From an uncultured Proteiniphilum sp. (GTDB taxonomy: Bacteria; Bacteroidota; Bacteroidia; Bacteroidales; Dysgonomonadaceae): a stretch of DNA of 8,639 bases. This document shows, piece by piece, positions 1-6,391 of this stretch; position 1 is the stretch's first letter; each line of letters starts with the position of its first letter. Position numbers and translations under genes: made by a program. The stretch spans positions 1 to 8,639 of the forward strand of contig NZ_CALNAT010000225.1 in assembly GCF_937873925.1 (NCBI RefSeq), read 5' to 3'. A model generated the notes under the pieces. It ran no database searches. It worked only from the letters and a program-made list of their open reading frames with translations, and had not been told where the DNA came from.

Positions 1-298
1 TATATAATTTCATGTCGGCTGTCTGATTGGGATATCTCTTTTTAAAATCTGCCGCTTGGGCTTCCAATCGCTCCTCATTCACATCACACATTCCAACACA
101 ATGAGCCCATTCGTTCTGGAGAACTCCATTAAGATCGGCACAGCCCATACCCACTCCGATAACTGCAACATTTATGCGGTCACTGGGTGTAGCGCTACGG
201 TTAAAGGAAGTCATCACATGAGGAGAAATTACAGACGAAACACCAAGTCCGGCTCCTAATAGTCCTGTTTTCTTTAAAAAATTTCTTCGTGTTGTCAT
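1..298 (-). CDS. Gfo/Idh/MocA-family oxidoreductase, Tat-exported, partial (N-terminal part)
   Basis: The window holds the first 99 codons; the frame is open at the left edge. The start is the ATG at 298-296, giving MTTRRNFLKKTG. This matches the twin-arginine consensus (T-R-R-x-F-L-K), followed by a Gly/Leu-rich stretch to about residue 30. There is no lipobox Cys, so the product should be a soluble or N-terminally anchored periplasmic protein. After a short linker, RINVAVIGVGMGCADLNG (41-58) forms the first Rossmann strand and the GxGxxG/A dinucleotide loop, and VGMCDVNEERL (68-78) forms the second strand, ending in an Asp (D72) that commonly contacts the adenosine ribose and favours NAD(H). 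This layout is typical of Gfo/Idh/MocA proteins, about 400-480 residues long when Tat-exported. The Lys/His catalytic motifs lie outside. Such enzymes keep a tightly bound cofactor when exported. The gene lies 146 nt after the TIM-barrel gene and could share its transcript or have its own promoter. Confidence 0.85.
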   Translation of the reverse strand, partial: MTTRRNFLKKTGLLGAGLGVSSVISPHVMTSFNRSATPSDRINVAVIGVGMGCADLNGVLQNEWAHCVGMCDVNEERLEAQAADFKKRYPNQTADMKLY

Positions 299-444
299 AA
301 CATTTAAATTAGTAGTTAATAATTGAGAATTAAGTTTTACAAATACAAGCAAGGCATAAGGCAATCTTCACTGTGTTTTCATAGAGTGCCTTTCTGAGAT
401 TATTTGCAGCAAAAAAATTAACGGAAAATACCAGAGATCAGGCA
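299..444 (-). other. Intergenic spacer between the TIM-barrel and oxidoreductase genes
   Basis: This 146-nt AT-rich spacer is the only sizeable non-coding stretch. On the minus strand it holds a run of seven T bases (about 412-418) without a convincing hairpin before it, so no clear intrinsic terminator, and no good match to the Bacteroides promoter consensus (TTTG at -33 and TAnnTTTG at -7). Whether the oxidoreductase is co-transcribed with the upstream genes cannot be decided from the sequence. Confidence 0.5.
358..372. repeat. 15-bp exact repeat, intergenic copy
   Basis: The plus-strand string AAGGCAATCTTCACT occurs here and again at 2704-2718 inside the esterase gene, where its complement encodes SEDCL of the carboxylesterase signature. 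The match ends sharply on both sides. Just next to it, AAGGCA is repeated at 351-356 and 358-363. It may be chance or a small gene remnant. Confidence 0.4.
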
Positions 445-1419
445 TTACACAGACATACTACTTTTAATTACATTGGTTATCTTTTCCATACTTTTCTTGA
501 GCAGTGTCTGTACACTCATTGTGTCCCAATATGTTTGATTAAAAAGTTCTATCGACAATCCACCACAGAATCCTGTCTCATGTAGAAGAGGGAGTACTTT
601 ATCAAAAGGACAAATTCCATCTCCGGGAAATATACGATCCGCATCTTTCAATGTTTCACGCGATATAGAATCTGGATAATCGTTGATATGAAATATCGGT
701 AAGGATTTCCCATTTATTTGCCATAAAGAATTGAATGAATTTCCACCTCTGTAAAGATGGTAAAAGTCCAAAAGCATTGAAGCCTTAGGATGTGCTGTAC
801 CAATACTAATTGCAGCAATATCTGAAAGTTGATTCAGTACACCTCCTCCCCACAACTCAATAATGGGAGTAACTCCAGTATGATCTCCCTCTTCTAAAAT
901 ACTACGATACCGCTCACTATACTCTTGTAATCTTTCTCTTTCAATATGGGAAATTCCCTGGGCAGGTGCAGCGATATAAGCCCCTCCCAGTCGTGCTGTC
1001 AACTCCATATCCTGGCGCATTTTCTGTACTCCTTCGGCTTGACGTACCGAATCATCAGAGATCCAGGTAGAAAAGGTAATCATATTTTCCAGGATCAATC
1101 CATGCTCTTTAATCTGTCGATTCAAAGATTCCGGTGTTCCTCCAGCTTTGACATACGCCTCCACATCACTAACCCATAATTCAATACCATCAAATCCAGC
1201 TTTTGCACAAAGATCTATTTGCTGTTCAACTGGTAACTTATACCCACGAATAGTAGACGTATTGAGGCTTATCCTGAAAGGTTTGGTTCCTTTATCTACA
1301 CTTTTCAGAGATTGCTGATCATGAGAGACACATGATAGTAAACCGCTTAGTCCCCCTCCAGCAATTGCGATACCTGAAGCACGCAACATTTCACGGCGTG
1401 TCAATTTCTTTTTACTCAT
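445..1419 (-). CDS. Sugar phosphate isomerase/epimerase-like (xylose-isomerase-like TIM barrel), predicted Tat-exported lipoprotein
   Basis: This is a 324-residue protein of the AP-endonuclease-2/xylose-isomerase-like TIM-barrel superfamily, which includes sugar epimerases, hydroxypyruvate isomerases and keto-sugar lyases/hydratases. The leader has TRREMLRASG (7-16), a Tat-type motif, then a Gly/Ala-rich core and the lipobox LLSC with Cys30. The mature part has the expected barrel landmarks: AGFDGIELW (74-82) on an early strand and a complete set of likely metal ligands, E188 in PIIELW, D218 in LLDFYH, H244 in IFHINDYP and E291 in LSIELF. PGDG (265-268) precedes the last helix as in many family members. 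It starts 33 nt after the esterase stop behind a good Shine-Dalgarno sequence. Most characterised relatives are cytosolic, so a lipid-anchored extracytoplasmic form is notable. Substrate is unknown; next to an exported oxidoreductase, a keto-sugar or keto-glycoside is a reasonable guess. Confidence 0.88.
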   Translation of the reverse strand: MSKKKLTRREMLRASGIAIAGGGLSGLLSCVSHDQQSLKSVDKGTKPFRISLNTSTIRGYKLPVEQQIDLCAKAGFDGIELWVSDVEAYVKAGGTPESLNRQIKEHGLILENMITFSTWISDDSVRQAEGVQKMRQDMELTARLGGAYIAAPAQGISHIERERLQEYSERYRSILEEGDHTGVTPIIELWGGGVLNQLSDIAAISIGTAHPKASMLLDFYHLYRGGNSFNSLWQINGKSLPIFHINDYPDSISRETLKDADRIFPGDGICPFDKVLPLLHETGFCGGLSIELFNQTYWDTMSVQTLLKKSMEKITNVIKSSMSV

Positions 1420-1422
1420 AAA

Positions 1423-1432
1423 CTTTCCTTCC
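1423..1432 (-). promoter_or_regulatory. Ribosome binding site of the TIM-barrel gene
   Basis: Read on the minus strand, GGAAGGAAAG ends three bases before the ATG at 1419, with the AGGA core six bases from the start. This is a good Shine-Dalgarno match and supports the chosen start. It is the only clear one in the window: the susD-like, GH13, esterase and oxidoreductase starts have no recognisable site, as is usual in Bacteroidota. Confidence 0.6.
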
Positions 1433-1452
1433 GCATTATACCAATCATAACT

Positions 1453-3126
1453 TTATTCGCCGAGAGATTTCCGGGCCTCTCTATCGGGATCGTTCCTCAT
1501 TTCTGATTTGTCATTCAATATCATGACTTCTCCATTCTCATTTGAATATTGGTTCCATACAGGTAATCCGTCACTATTGGGATTACCTGTCTGCATAAAG
1601 GCCAACAGAGCATCTGACATTTTATCAGATAATAAACGCGGCCTTTTACCTCCACCGGTATGGGTAATCATCCGGTCTACATTACGAAACCAGAAACAAA
1701 TATCCAAACAATGGAAACTCCTCATCCTGTTATTGAATAAAAGTGGTTCCCACCCAAACCATGCCATATATACCGGTTGTCCCTGCGCCAGCTTTGCATT
1801 TGCAGTTTTCACTACTGACTCCCGAGAAGATAGTATTAATGCCCATATCTCCACCGGTCGATATTCAGGAAAGTTCTCCGCATACATCTCTACAATCCTT
1901 CCGGCTTTATCTCCATAACGAGGCCGAAGTTTTTCTACCACCTCTCCAAGCGTAATATTTTCCAAAGAAGCATCTCCTCTATTGGGATTCCATTCATGAA
2001 AAGTAGTACACAATAGCATCGGTACTTGTGGTGCTCCTTCTGATGCTTCGGAAGAATAGAATGTTCCTTTAGGAATATGAATTCCATCGCCAACAGGCCC
2101 AAATGTACGACGTGAAGTAGTTTGCATTTCCTCCAGACACTTCCTCGCAGCCTTATTGCTTAATTCAATATAATCTTTCCAAGGAATATCTTGAAGTTTA
2201 TCAATCTCATTACGGGTCAATCCTGCCTCTTTAAGTATATACTCGCCGATCTTCCTTGTGATATTTTGATCGGATGCCTCAATAGTCGATCCACTCAAAG
2301 GCACGGCTTTATGTATCATACCCTTTGCTGCAGGCATAGCTGCTACAGTACACACTTTTGCACCTCCACCGGACTGCCCCATAACCGTCACATTTTCGGC
2401 ATCACCCCCAAAAACAGCAATATTATCCCTGATCCATTCCATCGCAAGAATAATATCAAGCATTCCTACATTTCCGGAATCTTTATACTTTTCTCCTCCT
2501 ACACCCGAAAGATCGGAGAAACCTAAAGGTCCTAAACGATGATTGACGGAAACAAAAACAATATCTCCGTATCGACTCAGATTTTCTCCATGATATCCGT
2601 CCTGCTCAATTCCACTTCCACTCGTAAAACCTCCGCCATGAAGCCAAAGCAATACAGGCCTCCTCCTATTATCATTTATTGCCGGAGTCCAGACATTCAG
2701 ACAAAGGCAATCTTCACTAACATCCCAATAATTCCAATGATCTGCAAAAGTGCCGTAATTATTAGGCCAACGATTTTCCATATTTTGCGGGGCAGTATGT
2801 CCATAAAAAACAGCCGGACGTACATTTTCCCACGGTGTCGGTTTTTGCGGAGGCTTGAAGCGATTCTTTCCTGAAGTATCTGCACCATATGGAATCCCTA
2901 AAAAGGTATAGACTTTATTCAGTATATATCCCTGGACTTTGCCGTATACTGTTTCGACGATAGCAATATCATCACCAATAAAAAGCGTTTGCTCATCGTC
3001 TGAATACGATGAAGTTACTGATGCTTTATCTACATCTTTACATGAAGTAATGGCGGTTATACTACCCAGGCCGATGGTTGCAGTCCCCACACCTATCTGC
3101 TTTACAAATTCTCGTCTATTAATCAT
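1453..3126 (-). CDS. Type-B carboxylesterase (alpha/beta hydrolase), predicted Tat-exported lipoprotein
   Basis: This is an ester hydrolase of the carboxylesterase/para-nitrobenzyl-esterase family, 557 residues, full length. The N-terminus reads NRREFVKQ (3-10), a twin-arginine-type motif, followed by a weakly hydrophobic stretch and the lipobox ITSC with Cys29, so it is probably exported folded and lipidated. Core motifs are the family signature EDCLCLNVW (138-146), oxyanion-hole HGGGF (163-167), the nucleophile elbow GQSGGG with Ser252, a likely acid Glu378 in TTFHEWN, and a likely catalytic His472 in FHCLDICFWF. GQSGGG instead of GESAGG is common in one branch of the family and does not suggest inactivity. 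The gene begins 20 nt after the GH13 stop without a clear Shine-Dalgarno sequence. In this context it may remove acyl groups (acetyl, feruloyl, other) from a decorated sugar; the actual ester is unknown, and the family also includes enzymes acting on non-carbohydrate esters. Confidence 0.9.
   Translation of the reverse strand: MINRREFVKQIGVGTATIGLGSITAITSCKDVDKASVTSSYSDDEQTLFIGDDIAIVETVYGKVQGYILNKVYTFLGIPYGADTSGKNRFKPPQKPTPWENVRPAVFYGHTAPQNMENRWPNNYGTFADHWNYWDVSEDCLCLNVWTPAINDNRRRPVLLWLHGGGFTSGSGIEQDGYHGENLSRYGDIVFVSVNHRLGPLGFSDLSGVGGEKYKDSGNVGMLDIILAMEWIRDNIAVFGGDAENVTVMGQSGGGAKVCTVAAMPAAKGMIHKAVPLSGSTIEASDQNITRKIGEYILKEAGLTRNEIDKLQDIPWKDYIELSNKAARKCLEEMQTTSRRTFGPVGDGIHIPKGTFYSSEASEGAPQVPMLLCTTFHEWNPNRGDASLENITLGEVVEKLRPRYGDKAGRIVEMYAENFPEYRPVEIWALILSSRESVVKTANAKLAQGQPVYMAWFGWEPLLFNNRMRSFHCLDICFWFRNVDRMITHTGGGKRPRLLSDKMSDALLAFMQTGNPNSDGLPVWNQYSNENGEVMILNDKSEMRNDPDREARKSLGE
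2704..2718. repeat. 15-bp exact repeat, copy within the esterase gene
   Basis: This is the second copy of the 15-bp string also found at 358-372. Here it lies in the esterase coding sequence, over the codons for Ser-Glu-Asp-Cys-Leu (residues 137-141) of the conserved family signature. Confidence 0.4.
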
Positions 3127-3146
3127 AAGATTGTGACTTAATTAGA

Positions 3147-4982
3147 TTACATTTCCAGAATTAGCACCTCTTTCGCATTAATTTTCAACTCCCCTTCTAA
3201 AGGAATTACCCGGTTCGTAATAATATCTGTCCCTTTTGTTTTTCCTCTTAAAATTTCATTGTACCGCGATAAGGGAAGATTAACTTCTTGATTAGCCCCA
3301 TTCAATATAACGATTATACTTTGACCGTTCAGATAGCGTTCATATACGTATACTCCCTGATTAGGTTGAAAATGAATCATTGTACCTTCCGATATTATTT
3401 TATTATTTTTCCTCCACCGAAGAAGGGTCTGAAGATAATTCCATGCCTCATTCTGCATGGCAGAACGTCCCTCCGGTGTAAACCAGTTTTCAGTGTCGCC
3501 AGGCCAACCTCCCGGTACATCTAAACGTATATTTCCATCACCCCCGGGAGCGCTCTTTGTTCCATACATGAGTAATTCCTGTCCATAATAGAGTTGAGGA
3601 GTACCCGGAATCGTCAAAAGAAAGGCCAATCCCTGCTTATATGCATGTAAATCTGCGGGTTTCTCCCGAAGGAAACGGTCTGTATCATGATTTTCAAGGA
3701 ACCGTAATACATTCTGTATATCGGGATAAACAAAATCATAACACATATGTGTATACAATTTCTGCAATCTCCCATTCGGAGCAGACTTATTGTTAAATAT
3801 TTCACTGGCAATACTCATAAGAGTAAAATCCATCACCGATTTCAATTCGGTATCTTTCCCCGAATTAAGTTTACTGCCTTTTTGCCACCAGGCGGTTCCA
3901 ATGGTATACTCTGTCCATATTTCACCAACAATATTAAACTGCGGATACTCTTCCATTATCCGGATATTCCATTCACGCATCATATCATAATCGGCATAGG
4001 GATAAGTATCCTGCCGGATCGCATCGATACGGGCATATTCAATCCACCAGATCGAATTCTGGATAAGATAAGTCGCTACATGTGGATTTGCCTGGTTCAA
4101 ATCAATACCAAAACCGGCATATTTCATTACATCAGAATCATATCGGGAAGCATAGTTATCATAGAAAATCTCTTTGGCATGATTCCCGCGTTGACTGGGA
4201 CTGACATTAAACCAATCCCTTGCCGGTTTATCAAGTACCCATGGATGATTTGCTCCAATATGATTAAATATCATATCCATAACAACTTTCATACCCCTTT
4301 TATGTGTTTTATCTATCAACCGCAGATAATCTTCGTTGGATCCCAACCTGCGATCAATACTATACATATCTGTGGCAAAATATCCATGGTAAAAGCCGCC
4401 TCTGCCATCATTCTCCAAAACAGGATTCAACCAGATTGCCGTCACTCCCAGCTCTTCCAAATAGTCCAAATGTTGTTCGATGCCTAAAAGATCACCACCA
4501 TGACGAGCTCCAGGCCGGGTACGATCAACCGTATATTCAGCTGTCATCGGTAGCTGATCATTAGTAGTATCTCCATTAGCAAATCTATCCGGCATAATCA
4601 GGTAAAGCACATCAGATGAATCGTAACCTCTTATATCTGTCATACTATCTTTCCTTTGCTTCAGCTCATAAGTGTAACTTATTTTTTCCTGATTACGGCT
4701 AAAAGTAATATCGAAATTCCCTGGTTCTGCTTCCGATATATCGAGGTATAGGATCAGGTAATTCGGGCTTTCAACAGCAACACTACTTTTCAAGTAAACA
4801 CCCGGATAGTCAATAGACGGTTTGTAATAGGCTATCTCTTCTCCATACACCATTAACTGTAACTCCGGGTTTTTCATTCCACTCCACCAGAAGAGCGGTT
4901 CAATACGGTCTATTTGCCGGGCTTCTACAGAAGCTCCGGCAAATAAGACTATCAGAATGTATAAAATAGATTTATTTCTCAT
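3147..4982 (-). CDS. GH13 alpha-glucan hydrolase, SusA/neopullulanase-like, periplasmic
   Basis: This is an endo/exo-acting alpha-glucosidic hydrolase expected to cut imported malto-oligosaccharides or pullulan-type fragments in the periplasm. The 611 residues begin with a Sec signal peptide (about 1-21, cut near VEA|RQ) without a lipobox, so the enzyme should be soluble. An N-terminal beta-sandwich of the cyclomaltodextrinase/neopullulanase type follows (about 24-110), with the block FWWSGMKNPELQLMVYG (31-47) recalling SusA of B. thetaiotaomicron. The catalytic barrel carries MPDRFANGD (130-138), the subsite -1 His of YHGY (H199), region I DMIFNH (236-241), region II RIDAIRQD with nucleophile D325, region III GEIWTE with acid/base E354, and region IV NHDTDR with H432 and D433. 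All catalytic residues are intact. A C-terminal beta domain covers about 530-611. It begins 12 nt after the susD-like stop. The length matches SusA (about 617). Exact specificity (neopullulanase, cyclomaltodextrinase or alpha-amylase) is unresolved; product names in databases will vary. Confidence 0.94.
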   Translation of the reverse strand: MRNKSILYILIVLFAGASVEARQIDRIEPLFWWSGMKNPELQLMVYGEEIAYYKPSIDYPGVYLKSSVAVESPNYLILYLDISEAEPGNFDITFSRNQEKISYTYELKQRKDSMTDIRGYDSSDVLYLIMPDRFANGDTTNDQLPMTAEYTVDRTRPGARHGGDLLGIEQHLDYLEELGVTAIWLNPVLENDGRGGFYHGYFATDMYSIDRRLGSNEDYLRLIDKTHKRGMKVVMDMIFNHIGANHPWVLDKPARDWFNVSPSQRGNHAKEIFYDNYASRYDSDVMKYAGFGIDLNQANPHVATYLIQNSIWWIEYARIDAIRQDTYPYADYDMMREWNIRIMEEYPQFNIVGEIWTEYTIGTAWWQKGSKLNSGKDTELKSVMDFTLMSIASEIFNNKSAPNGRLQKLYTHMCYDFVYPDIQNVLRFLENHDTDRFLREKPADLHAYKQGLAFLLTIPGTPQLYYGQELLMYGTKSAPGGDGNIRLDVPGGWPGDTENWFTPEGRSAMQNEAWNYLQTLLRWRKNNKIISEGTMIHFQPNQGVYVYERYLNGQSIIVILNGANQEVNLPLSRYNEILRGKTKGTDIITNRVIPLEGELKINAKEVLILEM

Positions 4983-4994
4983 GAGAGTACGCTT

Positions 4995-6380
4995 TTAGTT
5001 CATTGTCACATAAGGATTCCCACTCTGCTCTACATCAGGGATCTGGAATAATATCTTCCTTGAATCCCATGCATTACCCCGTACATTCTGTCGTGTACGT
5101 TTCAACTCAAACAAACGTTCACCTTGCAGGGCCAACTCAAGCCGACGCTCTTTACGACAAGCATTAATTATACTCTCCTTATCTTGTTGAGTCGTTTTAT
5201 TTTCTCCGTAGGCTCGATGCTCAATCAGGTTCAGAGCGGTCAGCGCTTCATTCAAATCACCACCTGATTCGGCTAAAGCTTCCGCGTAAATAAGGAGTAG
5301 TTCATTATAGGCCATGACAATCCCATCCATATATTGATAATCAAAACGAGTAGTATACCATGAACCGTTTATTTCTTTATAGAAAGTTTCGAATCGTTTA
5401 TCATTTACATCGTCATACGCTTGTAGTAAAGATTCTGAAGGATGGTAAATCGGGAGAGTTAAATCATTTGTACGAAATGCACGCAAGCCGCCCCAAGAAT
5501 CCTCTGTAATAGAAATGGAAGGGATCATAAAAATAACTTCATGAGTTGCGGTTCCTTTTTCTGCTCTTGCATATTTGGCTGTCATATCCTCATCAAGCTG
5601 ATATTTTCCGGTACTTATCACTTCATTAGCCCATTTGGCAGCCTGTGCATAATCGTGACGATAAAAATGTACTTTAGCTAATAACGCTTTGGCAATATCC
5701 GATGTGGCTCTTCCCGAATCCCATTGGTTAGAAGAAGAAAGGTTTGCAGCAGCAAATTCAAGATCAGTAATAACCTGATTGTATACCTCCTCAACGGTCG
5801 AACGTTGAATAATCTCAAAAGCTGTTTCCCGATCCATTACTCCTCTTACACGGATGGGGATACCCATTTCTGCAGTATTTTTATGCTCTTCCGAGTAAGG
5901 TAGCCCGAAAGCCCTGACTAAATGGAAATGTCCGAACCCCCTGATAAAGGCAGCTTCAGCTTTGAACTGAATGGCTTTGTCCCCGGACGCAGATAATATT
6001 TCTTCTGCAAGATCATTAAAGGCAACCTGATTGGCCCTGTTAATAGCGTTATAGGTGTTTTGCCACAAGTCACGCCCAACCGGATTTACCAGATTCATTT
6101 CATGAGTGGTCATCTGCACCCACTGAAACGTAGCGGTATTAGCTATTGCGTCATCGGATATCACTCCGAATCCACGTAAAGCTTCTCCACCCCAAAAACC
6201 CCCAGAACGAACTTGCTGATAAGTACCCAAAAGTAATTTTTCAAGATCATCAACTGTTTTCACTGCATCATCAGTCAGAATCAGATTATCCGGTTTAATC
6301 TGCAGGAAATCCATATCGTCACAAGTCGTAAATCCCAAAATTAAACAAAGGGATATAAGGAATATATTTTTTCTCTTCAT
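4995..6380 (-). CDS. SusD/RagB-family surface glycan-binding lipoprotein
   Basis: This is the substrate-capturing lid that sits on the SusC barrel at the cell surface. The 461-residue protein starts with a lipoprotein signal: basic MKRK, a hydrophobic core, then FTTC with the lipidated Cys at residue 20. Acidic residues follow directly (DDMD, 21-24), resembling the acidic export tag of surface lipoproteins in Bacteroidota. Family motifs appear in order: N-terminal SusD-like region with LLLGTYQQVRSGG (49-61); TPR-type helices with AEAAFIRGFGHFHLVRAFG (141-159) and GRATSDIAKALLAKVHFY (223-240); YNELLLIYAEALAESG (358-373); ERRLELALQGERLFELKR (411-428); and the C-terminal IPDVEQSGNP (447-456), a version of the usual IPQ-E-NP ending. 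It is at the short end for the family but appears complete. The start has no Shine-Dalgarno sequence and lies 11 nt after the susC-like stop, consistent with co-expression. The glycan-contact residues cannot be assigned from sequence. Confidence 0.96.
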   Translation of the reverse strand: MKRKNIFLISLCLILGFTTCDDMDFLQIKPDNLILTDDAVKTVDDLEKLLLGTYQQVRSGGFWGGEALRGFGVISDDAIANTATFQWVQMTTHEMNLVNPVGRDLWQNTYNAINRANQVAFNDLAEEILSASGDKAIQFKAEAAFIRGFGHFHLVRAFGLPYSEEHKNTAEMGIPIRVRGVMDRETAFEIIQRSTVEEVYNQVITDLEFAAANLSSSNQWDSGRATSDIAKALLAKVHFYRHDYAQAAKWANEVISTGKYQLDEDMTAKYARAEKGTATHEVIFMIPSISITEDSWGGLRAFRTNDLTLPIYHPSESLLQAYDDVNDKRFETFYKEINGSWYTTRFDYQYMDGIVMAYNELLLIYAEALAESGGDLNEALTALNLIEHRAYGENKTTQQDKESIINACRKERRLELALQGERLFELKRTRQNVRGNAWDSRKILFQIPDVEQSGNPYVTMN

Positions 6381-6391
6381 GATAGTAATCT

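Noticed and set aside
56..259. A 67-codon open frame on the plus strand
   Set aside because: The opposite strand encodes a clear Tat leader and Rossmann dinucleotide motif of the oxidoreductase; the plus-strand product has no features of its own.
313..349. Possible Bacteroides-type promoter upstream of the oxidoreductase
   Set aside because: A TTTG is followed after 21 nt by TAACTACT, which matches only three of the six fixed bases of TAnnTTTG. In DNA this AT-rich such partial matches are expected by chance.
331..372. A 13-codon GTG-started frame in the intergenic spacer on the minus strand
   Set aside because: It is very short, has no ribosome binding site and begins with only a vaguely signal-like sequence; nothing supports translation.
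405..444. Intrinsic terminator after the TIM-barrel gene
   Set aside because: There is a run of seven T bases on the minus strand, but no stable GC-containing stem immediately before it.
946..1918. Open frames on the plus strand at 946-1179 and 1508-1918
   Set aside because: Both are antisense to well-supported genes (the TIM-barrel protein and the esterase), and their translations show no family motifs.
2362..2385. GQSGGG nucleophile elbow as a sign of an altered or inactive esterase
   Set aside because: The Ser and the flanking glycines are intact, and Gln in place of Glu with GGG is a known variant in this family, with the oxyanion and His motifs also present.
3747..4487. A 246-codon open frame on the plus strand
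   Set aside because: It lies wholly antisense to the GH13 gene, which has intact catalytic motifs in its own frame. Its translation is rich in Ile, His, Cys and Pro with no recognisable domain, as expected of a shadow frame.
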